Positions 8,530-17,210 of a DNA stretch of 57,626 bases are shown in pieces (position 1 is the first letter of the stretch; each line of letters opens with the position of its first letter). The notes beneath the pieces were generated by a model that saw only the letters and a list, made by a program, of their open reading frames with translations, was not told where the DNA came from and ran no database searches. This DNA is from Paratractidigestivibacter sp963605405 (GTDB lineage Bacteria > Actinomycetota > Coriobacteriia > Coriobacteriales > Atopobiaceae): assembly GCA_963605405.1 (NCBI GenBank), contig CAVCUP010000017.1, positions 1-57,626 of the forward strand. Reading direction: 5' to 3'. The position numbers and the translations under genes are program-made.

Positions 8530-10256
8530 CGGTTGACCTCCTCGCTGGTGAGCTGCGACTCGCAGATCTCGCGGTAGACCTCGCAGTCGGCGAGAAGCTC
8601 CTCGTGGGTGCCGAGCCCCGCGACGGACCCGCCGTCGAGGACGAGGATCTGGTCGGCGGCGCGCACGGCGGCGACTCGCTGGGAGATGAGGATCACGGCG
8701 GCGTCTCGGTATTCCTGCCTGATGGCGCGGCGGAGCTTGGCGTCCGTCGCGAAGTCGAGCGCCGACGAGGCGTCGTCGAGGATAAGGACATGCGGCTTTC
8801 GTGCCAGGGTGCGCGCGATCGCGAGGCGCTGGCGCTGGCCGCCGGAGAAGTTGCGCCCGAACTGCTCGACCTCGCCGGAAAGTCCGCCCTTGGCCTCGAC
8901 CACGTCGGTGGCCTGGGCGCACTCGACGGCGGCCATGAGCTCCTCGTCGGTGGCGTCGGTGCCGCCCCAGCGCAGGTTCGAGGCGATGGTGCCGCTAAAG
9001 AGCTGCGGCCCCTGCTCGACGAGGCCGACCTCGCGGCGCAGGCTCTCCTGCGTGAGGTCGCGTACGTCCCGGCCGCCGACGAGCACGCGTCCGGAGGTGG
9101 CGTCATAGAAGCGCATGGCGAGCGAGGCGAGCGTCGACTTGCCCGAGCCCGTGCCGCCGATGACGCCGAGGGTCTGGCCGCCCGCGAGCTCGAAGCTCAC
9201 GTGACTGAGCGACTCGCCGCCGGCGCCTGGGTAAGAGAAGCTCACGTCCTCGAAGGCGACGCGCGGGCAGTCGGCCACGCGGGCGTCGGCGAGCTCCTTG
9301 CCGTCCACCTGGGTCGGCGAGACGTCGAAGACTTCGTTGATGCGGTTCGCGCAGGCCTGCGCCTTCGAGATGGTGGTGATGAGCATGGTGAGCTTGAGCA
9401 GTTCGACGAGTGCCTGCGAGACGTAGCTCACGAGCGCGACGACCTGGCCTTGGCTGAGGTTGCCCACGTTCACCTGCAGGCCGCCGACCCAAAGAAGCGC
9501 AACGAGGCCGATGTTGGCCGCACAGTAGGTAAGCGGGTTCACCATGCTCGAGAGATCGCCGGCGGAGAGCTGCAGGTCGCGGACGTTGGCCGCGGCGGAG
9601 CCGAAGTTCTCCTTCTCGGCGTCTTCCTGGCAGAAGGCGCGCAGGACACGGGCGCCCTCGAGGTTCTCGGCGCACTTGAGCTGCACCTCATCGAGCGCGA
9701 GCTGGGTCTTGCGGTAGCGCTTGGTCGTGATGCCCATGAACCACAGGATGAGGGCGACGGCCACGGTCGTGGAGCACAGCAGCACCGCGCCTTCCCAGCC
9801 GTCGACGAGGAAAGCGGCCACGATGGAGCCGATGATGATGAAGGGCGCGCGCAGGATCAGGCGGAAGAAGAGATTCAGCCCGTCCTGGGTCTGCTGAGAG
9901 TCGTTGGTGATGCGCGTGACGAGGCTCGAGCGGCCGATGCGGTCGATGTCCTCGCGCGAGAGCGTCATGACGTGGCGGAAGAGGTCGTCGCGAAGCGCGG
10001 TGCCGAACTGCGCCGCGAGCTTGCTCGAGTAGTATTGCGCCACGATGGAGATGGCGTAGCAGAACACGGCGAGAAGCACGAGCGAGCCGGCGTGCAGCAG
10101 GATATAGCCCGTGTCCGCGTTGGCGATGCCCACGTCGATGACCTGCGACATGACGATGGGCACGAGGAGTTGGAGGATTGCCTCCAGGCCCTTGAAGGAC
10201 GGGGCGAGCACGCACTCGAGGTAGTGCCCGCGCAGGTAGCGCCTAAGTTTGAACAT
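8526..10256 (-). CDS. ABC exporter half-transporter with degenerate ATP site (TMD-NBD)
   Basis: This 576-residue protein has six membrane helices in residues 15-310 and a C-terminal ATPase domain. Walker A is GGTGSGKSTLASLA and the signature is the canonical NFSGGQRQRL. Walker B reads VLILDDASSALD, with Asp in place of the catalytic Glu. The H-loop region reads LISQRVAAVRAAD, with Gln in place of the switch His. These two substitutions are the hallmark of the degenerate-site subunit of heterodimeric exporters. It is the first gene of the operon; its promoter should lie in 10257-10456. Confidence 0.93.
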   Translation of the reverse strand: MFKLRRYLRGHYLECVLAPSFKGLEAILQLLVPIVMSQVIDVGIANADTGYILLHAGSLVLLAVFCYAISIVAQYYSSKLAAQFGTALRDDLFRHVMTLSREDIDRIGRSSLVTRITNDSQQTQDGLNLFFRLILRAPFIIIGSIVAAFLVDGWEGAVLLCSTTVAVALILWFMGITTKRYRKTQLALDEVQLKCAENLEGARVLRAFCQEDAEKENFGSAAANVRDLQLSAGDLSSMVNPLTYCAANIGLVALLWVGGLQVNVGNLSQGQVVALVSYVSQALVELLKLTMLITTISKAQACANRINEVFDVSPTQVDGKELADARVADCPRVAFEDVSFSYPGAGGESLSHVSFELAGGQTLGVIGGTGSGKSTLASLAMRFYDATSGRVLVGGRDVRDLTQESLRREVGLVEQGPQLFSGTIASNLRWGGTDATDEELMAAVECAQATDVVEAKGGLSGEVEQFGRNFSGGQRQRLAIARTLARKPHVLILDDASSALDFATDAKLRRAIRQEYRDAAVILISQRVAAVRAADQILVLDGGSVAGLGTHEELLADCEVYREICESQLTSEEVNR

Positions 10257-10456
10257 ACGGCTCCGAACTAACGCGAGATTGCGTGGATAGGGGACGGGTA
10301 CAGCGTCCCTAATCGTAACCCCGGAAGTTTATGGAGCGGTAAAAAAGCGCTCTGCGCGGATGCCGGTTTGGCGGGAGCGCGGCGCATCGGCAATGGAGTT
10401 GCCGCCTCGTCGAGAAACGCGCGGCCTTGCTGGGCCGGCGCGTCCGTCGGGGCCTG

Positions 10457-12256
10457 CTAACCGAGCTCGTCCTGTACGCGATCGGCGATTGCGCGCGGGG
10501 TAAGGCCGCGGCTCTCGAGCAGCTCATCGACGTCGTATCGGTCCGCGAAGGTCTTGGGAAGCCCGAGCACGATCACGCGGACCTCGCCTCTTTCCGCGAG
10601 CGCGGCGCAAACTCGGGAACCGAAGCCGCCGTCCACGCAGCCGTCCTCGAGGACCACAAAGAGGCGGACGCCGCGATCGGCCAGCGCCTCAAGGCCATGG
10701 GCGTCCACTGCGTTCGCGCAGCGCGGGTTCACGACGGAGGCGCACACGCCGCGTGCCTCGAGTTTCTGGCAAGCCTCCTCGCCGAGGCAATAGAAGTCGC
10801 CGAGCGCCAGCACCGCGACCTCGGCCCCCTCGCGGACGCGCGAGAGGTCCATCGCGGGCGCCGAGTAGTCGGAGAGAGGCGCGAACGAGGGCCTGTTCAC
10901 GTACCCTGCGGCGGGCACGCGAATCGCGACGGGGCCGAGCGAGGCCCCGGCAGGGCGGCTGAGCGACCAGTCGAGCATCGTGAGGTACTCCTCGGCGCAG
11001 GTGGGCGCGAGATAAGTGAGGCCCGGGACGCAGCCGAGCATCGGGATGTCGAAGAAGCCGAGGTGCGTGGCGTCCGTGGTGCCATGGGCCGAGCAGCCGA
11101 ACACGAGGAACGTGACCTGGGCCGCGTTCAGCGCGGCGTCATGGATGAGCTGGTCGAAGCCGCGCTGAAGGAAGGTGCCGTAGACGCCCACGACCGGTCG
11201 TGCGCCCGCCTGCGCGAGCGCGGCCGCATAGGTCACCGCGTGCCCCTCGGCGATGCCGACGTCCACGAACTGTTCGCCTGCGGCCTCGCGACGCTCGGGC
11301 CCGAAGCCCATGATGTAGGGGGTGGCGGCGCTTATCGCCACCACATCGGGGTCGGCGGCCATGCGGCGCAGGAGAAAACCGCCCGTGAGCTGAGCGTAGT
11401 CGCGCTCCTCCTCGTCGAGCGAGCGGGCCTTGTGGCGGCTCTCGAGTTTGCCGGTCCTCGCGTCGAAGGGGCCCACGTGGTGCCAGGACTCGGGGTCGGC
11501 CTCGGCGGGCGCGTACCCGCGGCCCTTGACGGTGTGGACGTGCAGGACGCAAGGGCGGTCGCTTCCGCGCAGCTCAGCGAGCGTCTGCTCGAGCGCGCGC
11601 AGGTCGTGGCCGTCCTCAAGGTAGCGGTAGTCGAGCCCGAGGGAGCGGAAGAGGTTGTTCTCGCTCGCGCCCTTGGTCGCGCGGAGCTCAGCGAGCATGC
11701 GGTAGAGGCCGCCGGCATCCGGTGCGATTGACCACTCGTTGTCGTTGATCACGAAGAGCATCTGGCCGCCCTGCTCGCCGGCCCAGTCGAGGCCCTCGAA
11801 CTCCGCGCCGCCGGAAAGCGAGCCGTCCCCGATCACGGCCACGACGCTGTGGTTCTCTCCGCGCAGGTCGCGGGCCTTAGCGAGGCCGCACACGAGTGAG
11901 GCGGCGGTGGAGGTGTGGCCCACGGCGAAGTGGTCATGCGCGGACTCGCGGGGGTTCGTGAAGCCGCTCACGTCCTCGTAGCGCATGGGGTCGAGGAACG
12001 CGTGGGCACGGCCGGTGAGCATCTTGTGCGCGTAGCACTGGTGCGAGACGTCGAAGACGATCTTGTCCGTAGGGGAGTCGAAGACACGGTGCAGCGCGAC
12101 GGTGAGCTCGACGACGGCCAGGTTGGAGGCCACGTGCCCGCCGACGACGGCCGACGAGTCGACGATGGCGCGGCGAATCTCCTTGCAGAGGGCGGGAAGC
12201 TCAGTCTCGGGCAGCGCCTTCACGTCGGCCGGCCCTGCGATGCGCTCCAAGTACAT
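10457..12256 (-). CDS. Dxs-like transketolase-family thiamine enzyme, atypical
   Basis: The 599-residue protein has the full domain order of 1-deoxy-D-xylulose-5-phosphate synthase. HQCYAHK and GHTSTA lie in the N-terminal region. The thiamine-diphosphate motif is GDGSLSGGAEFE...NDNEWSI. The pyrimidine domain has VDVGIAEGHAVTYAA and VYGTFLQRGFDQ. Several substrate residues of Dxs are changed: EQH reads EGH, the DRAG arginine motif reads FGCS, and the YPRG motif reads VPAAG. The two Dxs arginines that hold the glyceraldehyde-3-phosphate phosphate are therefore missing. Thiamine binding is well supported, but canonical Dxs activity is doubtful. It is a monocistronic gene on the minus strand. 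Confidence 0.8.
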   Translation of the reverse strand: MYLERIAGPADVKALPETELPALCKEIRRAIVDSSAVVGGHVASNLAVVELTVALHRVFDSPTDKIVFDVSHQCYAHKMLTGRAHAFLDPMRYEDVSGFTNPRESAHDHFAVGHTSTAASLVCGLAKARDLRGENHSVVAVIGDGSLSGGAEFEGLDWAGEQGGQMLFVINDNEWSIAPDAGGLYRMLAELRATKGASENNLFRSLGLDYRYLEDGHDLRALEQTLAELRGSDRPCVLHVHTVKGRGYAPAEADPESWHHVGPFDARTGKLESRHKARSLDEEERDYAQLTGGFLLRRMAADPDVVAISAATPYIMGFGPERREAAGEQFVDVGIAEGHAVTYAAALAQAGARPVVGVYGTFLQRGFDQLIHDAALNAAQVTFLVFGCSAHGTTDATHLGFFDIPMLGCVPGLTYLAPTCAEEYLTMLDWSLSRPAGASLGPVAIRVPAAGYVNRPSFAPLSDYSAPAMDLSRVREGAEVAVLALGDFYCLGEEACQKLEARGVCASVVNPRCANAVDAHGLEALADRGVRLFVVLEDGCVDGGFGSRVCAALAERGEVRVIVLGLPKTFADRYDVDELLESRGLTPRAIADRVQDELG

Positions 12257-12635
12257 CTTCCCGTTCCCCCTCTCCCTGATTAGTCAACGGGTATTTATCC
12301 TAGCAAGGTTCAACGGCTCGGTCCCTCACTTTTCGGCGGGGGCCACTCGGCGTGGGGCGAGAGGCGCGCGAGCGCGCCGGCTGCTGCCGCCCGACGCGAG
12401 GGCGGGCGCCCGCGCGGGCCTTCTCCCTTTGGGCTCGAGCTGGCTTTTATCCGGTGTCGGCTGCTCGCCGGGCGATCTTTCCGGGCGCTTCTCTCCATGT
12501 GCGCGACGCAACCGAGGAAGGGGCGGTTGCGTTTTGACCCGAAGGCGGCATAGTATTGCGCTGGTTTATTGAGCTGCGCAAACACGGCCCGGTTTTTTGA
12601 ATCCGGGTTAAAAACCGAGAAAGAAGGTCCCTCCC
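12257..12635. other. 379-bp divergent intergenic region with an orphan terminator
   Basis: This region separates the minus-strand Dxs-like gene from the plus-strand degV gene and must hold both promoters. I see no convincing ORF in it. The clearest structure is the hairpin at 12506-12535, listed separately. A short AT-rich patch at 12286-12303 may be part of the Dxs-like gene's promoter. Confidence 0.5.
12506..12535 (+). terminator. Terminator-like hairpin upstream of degV
   Basis: ACGCAACCG (12506-12514) pairs perfectly with CGGTTGCGT (12524-12532) and is followed by TTTT on the plus strand. No plus-strand gene precedes it, so it would end either a short untranslated transcript or a leader of degV that starts between 12257 and 12505. 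Confidence 0.6.
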
Positions 12636-13490
12636 GTGAACGACATCGTGATTCTCGCCGAGTCCGGCTGCGACGTGGGCGCCGCCTGCGCGGCGGAGCT
12701 CGGCATCGGAATCGTCCCTATGCACGTCGCCATCGGCGAGAGGACCATCGACGACGGCGACGTATCGCCGGCCGAGATGCTCGAGGAGTGCCGTCAGCTG
12801 GGGGTTCTCCCGCGCACCAGCGGCTGCACGCCGGGAGACTTCGCCGCCGCGTTCGACCGCGTCCACGCCGAGCATCCGGACGCGCAGATCCTTTACGTGG
12901 CCTACTCTGCCGTGACCACCTGCTCCTTTGAGTCGGCGCGCTCCGCGGCCGAAGGGCGCGAGTACGTGCACATGTTCGACACCGCCCACGTGACCATCGG
13001 CCAGGGGCTCGTCGTCACCGAGGTCGCGCGTCACCTGGCCGCGAACCCGCAGATCGCGGTCGAGGAGCTCCAGGTATGGGGAGAGGCCCTCGCTTCCCGC
13101 GTCCGCATGGCGTTCATTCCCGGAGACCTCGGCTACCTTCGCGCCGGCGGGCGCCTCTCCAACGCCGCGTTCGTGGGCGCGACGCTGCTGCGCATCAAGC
13201 CCGTGGTCGAGCTCGTGGACGGACGGCTCGTGGCCACCAAGAAGCTCCGCGGCTCTATGGAGAAGGCTGCGGTCCAGCTCATCGACCTGCTCGCCTCCCA
13301 GGGGGAGTTCGATACGTCGCTCGTTTACTTCGTCAAGTCCCCGGGCCTGCTCGAATCCGTTCAGCGCGCGGCCGAGAAGCGCGTTGCCGAGCTCGGCTTT
13401 GAGCAGTGGCGCTGGTTCGAGACGGGTAACGTGATCACCTCGCATTGCGGCCCCGGCTCCTTCGCCGTCGCCTTCGCGGGCAAGGAGTAG
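12636..13490 (+). CDS. DegV family fatty-acid-binding protein
   Basis: The 284-residue protein has the two-lobed DegV layout. DegV (FakB-type) proteins hold a fatty acid and in Firmicutes hand it to the FakA kinase. Family features are the N-terminal ILAESGCDVG strand-turn and a TSGCTPGDF segment at the position of the usual TSQPSP. Further ones are YLRAGGRLSNAAFVGATLLRIKPVVEL near residues 165-190 and a C-terminal FETGNVITSHCGPGSFAVAF with the conserved His-x-GPG. The middle motif, usually SSGLSGTYQSA, is degenerate (SAVTTCSFESA), so the ligand may differ. The start is GTG 12636 with AAGAAGG upstream. No fakA-like gene is nearby. Confidence 0.88.
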   Translation: MNDIVILAESGCDVGAACAAELGIGIVPMHVAIGERTIDDGDVSPAEMLEECRQLGVLPRTSGCTPGDFAAAFDRVHAEHPDAQILYVAYSAVTTCSFESARSAAEGREYVHMFDTAHVTIGQGLVVTEVARHLAANPQIAVEELQVWGEALASRVRMAFIPGDLGYLRAGGRLSNAAFVGATLLRIKPVVELVDGRLVATKKLRGSMEKAAVQLIDLLASQGEFDTSLVYFVKSPGLLESVQRAAEKRVAELGFEQWRWFETGNVITSHCGPGSFAVAFAGKE

Positions 13491-13584
13491 CCGGCCGGCG
13501 GGCGAGCTCGTGACCATGTTGTAGGATTGCGGGCGCCAGGCGCCGCCTGGGCGCGCGGCATAAGGATTCGGGAGGCGTGAAGGC

Positions 13585-13977
13585 GTGGTCAAGGGAATAG
13601 GCATCGACCTGGTGGACCTCGCTGAGTTCCGCGGGATTTGCGAGGGCTTCTCGTCGGATACGGCCGAGCCCTGCGCCTTCGTCGCCCGGACCTTTACCGC
13701 GCGCGAGCTCGAGCAGGCGCGCGAGCGCCACGACCCCTGCGAGTACCTCGCTGGGCGCTTTGCCTGCAAGGAGGCTGTCTTCAAGGCGGTGGCGCCTCTT
13801 ACCGCAGAGGGCTTTGATCTGCGGCGCGTCGAGACCACCGACGCGCCGACGGGGCAGCCCGTCGTGACCATGGCCGGACCGCTCTCCGATGTGTACGACG
13901 CGGCGGGGGTCGGGTCGGTCCTCGTCTCCATAACCAATGAGTCGGGGTTCGTGCAGGCCATCGCCCTCGCTCAGTAG
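13585..13977 (+). CDS. acpS: Holo-[acyl-carrier-protein] synthase
   Basis: AcpS transfers 4'-phosphopantetheine from CoA to the acyl carrier protein. The 130-residue length fits the family. The metal-binding GIGIDLVDL lies at residues 4-12, FTARELEQA near 42-50 and LAGRFACKEAVFKA near 58-71, which carries the conserved Glu and Lys. The start is GTG 13585 with GGGAGG about ten bases upstream. It is about 95 bp downstream of degV and in the same direction, so a lipid-linked pair is plausible. Confidence 0.93.
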   Translation: MVKGIGIDLVDLAEFRGICEGFSSDTAEPCAFVARTFTARELEQARERHDPCEYLAGRFACKEAVFKAVAPLTAEGFDLRRVETTDAPTGQPVVTMAGPLSDVYDAAGVGSVLVSITNESGFVQAIALAQ

Positions 13978-14038
13978 CCCTGGTCGCGCGCCCGGTGCCG
14001 CTTGTTGGCTCTCTTCTTGGCAAGAATGACGTTGAGGC

Positions 14039-14229
14039 GTTGCGCGATTCGGGGCGATGGCAATTCTGGAGCTCCGTGCGTTGCGCAAATCGGGCTGATG
14101 GCAGCAAGAAGCCCGCACGCGAGTGGGTTTGTTGCGTCAATCGGGGTGATGGCAGGGATTTTCTTGCCATCACCCCGATTTTTGTAACAGACGAGCCCGC
14201 TCGATTGCCATTACCCCTGTTTGCGCAAC
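14039..14229. repeat. Phased inverted array B1 (24-bp core, 41/51-bp spacing)
   Basis: Five copies of a 24-bp core begin GTTGCG and end TGATGGCA. Direct copies start at 14039, 14080 and 14131 (spacings 41 and 51), and inverted copies at 14165 and 14206 (spacing 41). The turn between the two halves is 10 bp (14155-14164). The same core recurs in array B2 at 56.1 kb. The array lies between the convergent acpS and hydroxylase genes. The third direct copy and the first inverted copy can pair almost completely. Confidence 0.92.
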
Positions 14230-14273
14230 GCGCGCTGCGAACCCGCTGCCTCCGCCAAGCCCCCGATAGCAAG

Positions 14274-14310
14274 AAGAGCCGCAGGCCAGTGACGTGACCT
14301 GCGGCTCTTT
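14274..14310. terminator. Terminator between acpS and the hydroxylase operon
   Basis: AAGAGCCGCAGG (14274-14285) pairs with CCTGCGGCTCTT (14298-14309), giving a 12-bp stem with a 12-base loop. The plus strand continues in T. It is 30 bp beyond the minus-strand stop codon and may serve both convergent units. Confidence 0.75.
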
Positions 14311-14339
14311 GCGTTGCCCGTGCCTTGGTTGCGCGCTGC

Positions 14340-17210
14340 CTACTCGGCTGCGGCGGCGGGACGCTTGGGGTTGCGCGGCTCGGGCGTCTCGACCGGGTCG
14401 CCGTGGAGCGCCTTCTCGGGCGTGATGGGCAGCGTGCGCACGTAGTTGCCCGTGGCGTGGGCGACGGCGCTCGCGATGGCGGGCGAGGGCGTGTTGATGA
14501 CGACCTCGCCGATGGACTTCGCGCCGAAGGGACCCGTGGGCTCGTAGCTCGGCATGAACTCCACGCGAACGTCGGGCACGTCCATCCGGCTCGGGATCTT
14601 GTACTGCATGAAGGAGTCGGTGCGCATGCGCCCGCGGGCGTCGTAGCTCACGTCCTCGCACATGGCCATGCCGATGCCCTGCACGAGGCCGCCCTCGACC
14701 TGCACGCGCGCGAGGTTCGAGTTGATCACGGTGCCGCAGTCGACGACGGCCGCGTAGTCCACGAGGTCGTACTTGCCCGTCTCGCGGTCGAGGTCGATGG
14801 TGGCGACGGCCGCGATGAACGGGGGCGGCGACTGAGGCTGCGTGTTCGAGCCGTGGCCGGAGAGCATGCCGGGGTTGAGGCCGAAGCCGATGGCGCGGTT
14901 GGCCATCTCGGCCACGGTCATCTTGTGGGCGCCGTCGGCCGAGCAGACGACGCCGGAGTCGAACTCTACGTCCTCCACGTCGAGCTCCCACCAGGTCGCG
15001 GCGAGGCTGCAGATCTTTTCGCGAAGGTCGGTTGCCGCCTTGACCACGGCGCCGCCGGTCGTGTAGGTGCCCGAGGACGCGTAGGCGCCCGAGTCGAAGG
15101 GGGATGTATCGGTATCGACGCCCTTGGTCACCACACGGTCGACGTCGCAGCCCAGGATCTCGGCGGCGATCTGGGCGAGGATGGTGTCGGCGCCCGTGCC
15201 CACGTCGGTCGCGCCGATCTTGAGCACATAGAAGCCGTCATCCTCGAGCGTGATGTCGACGTTGGCGATGTCGACGTTGGAGATGCCCGAGCCCTGCATG
15301 GTCAGCGCCACGCCTCGCGCGCGCACGCGGCCGTCGGGCAGCTCCTCCACGAGGGGCTTGCGCTTCCAACCGGTGAGTTGCATGACACGCTCGAGGCACT
15401 CGTCCAAGCGGCAGCTGCGCAGCGGCTCCTGGCCGAGCTGCCAGAGGGTCTCGCCGGCCTTGACCAGGTTCTTGAAGCGCAGCTCGCACGGGTCCATGCC
15501 CAGGATATCGGCGAGCTCGTTGACGGTGGACTCGACGGCGAAGCAGCCCTGCGTCGCGCCGTAGCCGCGGAAGGCGCCGCCCGGCATCGTGTTGGTGTAG
15601 ACGACGTCGTAGTGGAAGCGGCTCGCCGCGCGGTTGTAGACGGGCAGGCTCTTCGCGCCGACGAGGCCGATGGTGGTCGTGGCGTGGTAGCCGTACGCGC
15701 CGGCGTTCGAGAGCGCGTAGAGGTCGATGGCGGTGATGGTGCCATCCTTCTTGGCGGCCATCTTGACCTTGAGCTTCATCTCGTGGCGAGAGTTCGAGCA
15801 GCTCATCGTCTCGGTGCGGGTGTAGATGCTCTTGCAGGGGCGTCCCAGGCGCCATGCGGCGAGCGCGGCGAAGACCTCGCAGCAGCCGGTCTGCTTCGCG
15901 CCGAAAGCGCCGCCGACGCGCGGCTTGATGATGCGCACCTGGCTCTTGGGGATGCCGAGCGCCGTGGCCACCTGGCGACGGATGTGGAAGGGGACCTGCG
16001 TCGAGGAGACCACGGTGAGGCGCCCGAAGGCGTCCGTGTAGGCGTAGCAGCGCATCGTCTCCATCATGGCCTGCTCGGCGGCCTGGGTGTGGTAGTCGCG
16101 CTCGAGCACGACGTCGGCCTCGGCGAAGGCGCCGTCGACGTCGCCGAACTCGATGCAGTCGGAGGCCACGAGGTTGCGCTTGGGGTCGCCCGTGCGGTCC
16201 GCGCCGTAGGTCCAGTCGTCCTCGTCGTGGATGATGGTCTCGTTGTCGAGCGACTCGGAGCAGTCGAGAATGGCGGGGAGCTTCTCGTAGGTCACCTTGA
16301 CGAGCTTGACCGCCGCCGCGGCCGCCTCCTCCGTCTCGGCCACGACGATGGCGATCTCGTCGCCGACGTAGCGCACGGTCGAGTCGAGGATCACCGTGTC
16401 GTAGGGCGAGCACTCGAGGTAAGACTGGCCGGCGAGGGTGAAGCGGTTGTGCGGCACGTCGTCGGGGCCCCAGATGGCGACGACCCCTGGGACGGCCAGC
16501 GCGCGCGTGGTGTCGATCTTGGTCACGCGGGCGTGGGCCTGGCCGCTGCGCACCATCTTGACGATGAGGCAGTCGGCGGGCGCGAGGTCGTCGGCGTAGG
16601 CGGGCTTGCCGGCGAGAAGCGCGTAGGCGTCCTTCTTTACGGCGGGGGAGGACAGCGAGCTGCCGCGGTCCTCGGAGGTCACGCCCTTGCCCGCGTTCTT
16701 GACCTGCTTCTCCATCTGCACGGCTGCCTCGGAGCGCTCCGAGAGCTTGCCACCGGGGTTCTTGTGGCGCGCGAGGAAGCGGCGGATGGCGCGCATCTGG
16801 CTCGCGTACCCCGAGCAGCGGCAGAGGTTGCCGGAGAGCTCGCGGCGGATCTCCTCGTCGGTGGCGCCGGGGTTTCGCAGGTCGAGCGCGAGGACGTCCA
16901 TCTCGAGGCCGGGTGAGCAGAAGCCGCACTGCTCGGCGCCCTCCTCGGCCATGCAGCGAGCGAAGTCCTCGCGGGCCGGCCCCACGCCCTCGAGCGTGGT
17001 GACCTCGTGGCCGTCGACGCGGGCCATGAGCACGGAGCAGGAAAGCACGGGCTCGCCGTCGAGCCACAGCGTGCACAGGCCGCAGTTGCTCGTCTCGCAG
17101 CCGCACTTTACGGACTTGATGCCGTGCTCGCGGCACCAGTTAAAGAGCGTCTGGTCGGGCGCGAAATCGCCCGTGACCTCGCGTCCGTTGAGCGTAAAGG
17201 TCATCTTCAT
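14340..17210 (-). CDS. Xanthine dehydrogenase-family molybdenum hydroxylase, fused [2Fe-2S] and Mo-cofactor subunits
   Basis: The 956-residue protein joins two subunits that are often separate. Residues 1-160 form the two [2Fe-2S] domains: the plant-ferredoxin-type KCGCETSNCGLC with a further Cys, then QCGFCSPG and CRCSGY. Residues from about 185 form the molybdopterin-binding subunit. This part has GGAFGAKQ and RGYGATQ where xanthine dehydrogenases have GGGFGGK and RAFGxPQ. It ends with GAKSIGEVVINTPSPAIASA, which holds the catalytic Glu. ATG 17210 overlaps the stop of the FAD-subunit gene by one base. No cofactor-maturation gene (XdhC or Mo-cofactor assembly) is nearby. Substrate is unproven; purines or other N-heterocycles are likely given the urea genes next door. 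Confidence 0.88.
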   Translation of the reverse strand: MKMTFTLNGREVTGDFAPDQTLFNWCREHGIKSVKCGCETSNCGLCTLWLDGEPVLSCSVLMARVDGHEVTTLEGVGPAREDFARCMAEEGAEQCGFCSPGLEMDVLALDLRNPGATDEEIRRELSGNLCRCSGYASQMRAIRRFLARHKNPGGKLSERSEAAVQMEKQVKNAGKGVTSEDRGSSLSSPAVKKDAYALLAGKPAYADDLAPADCLIVKMVRSGQAHARVTKIDTTRALAVPGVVAIWGPDDVPHNRFTLAGQSYLECSPYDTVILDSTVRYVGDEIAIVVAETEEAAAAAVKLVKVTYEKLPAILDCSESLDNETIIHDEDDWTYGADRTGDPKRNLVASDCIEFGDVDGAFAEADVVLERDYHTQAAEQAMMETMRCYAYTDAFGRLTVVSSTQVPFHIRRQVATALGIPKSQVRIIKPRVGGAFGAKQTGCCEVFAALAAWRLGRPCKSIYTRTETMSCSNSRHEMKLKVKMAAKKDGTITAIDLYALSNAGAYGYHATTTIGLVGAKSLPVYNRAASRFHYDVVYTNTMPGGAFRGYGATQGCFAVESTVNELADILGMDPCELRFKNLVKAGETLWQLGQEPLRSCRLDECLERVMQLTGWKRKPLVEELPDGRVRARGVALTMQGSGISNVDIANVDITLEDDGFYVLKIGATDVGTGADTILAQIAAEILGCDVDRVVTKGVDTDTSPFDSGAYASSGTYTTGGAVVKAATDLREKICSLAATWWELDVEDVEFDSGVVCSADGAHKMTVAEMANRAIGFGLNPGMLSGHGSNTQPQSPPPFIAAVATIDLDRETGKYDLVDYAAVVDCGTVINSNLARVQVEGGLVQGIGMAMCEDVSYDARGRMRTDSFMQYKIPSRMDVPDVRVEFMPSYEPTGPFGAKSIGEVVINTPSPAIASAVAHATGNYVRTLPITPEKALHGDPVETPEPRNPKRPAAAAE

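Noticed and set aside
8530..8922. N-terminal extension of the second ABC gene to 8922
   Set aside because: The extension overlaps the ATPase domain of its neighbour in another frame. ATG 8529 gives a normal ABC exporter N-terminus.
14325..16916. 863-codon plus-strand ORF
   Set aside because: It is antisense to the molybdenum hydroxylase; no recognisable domain.
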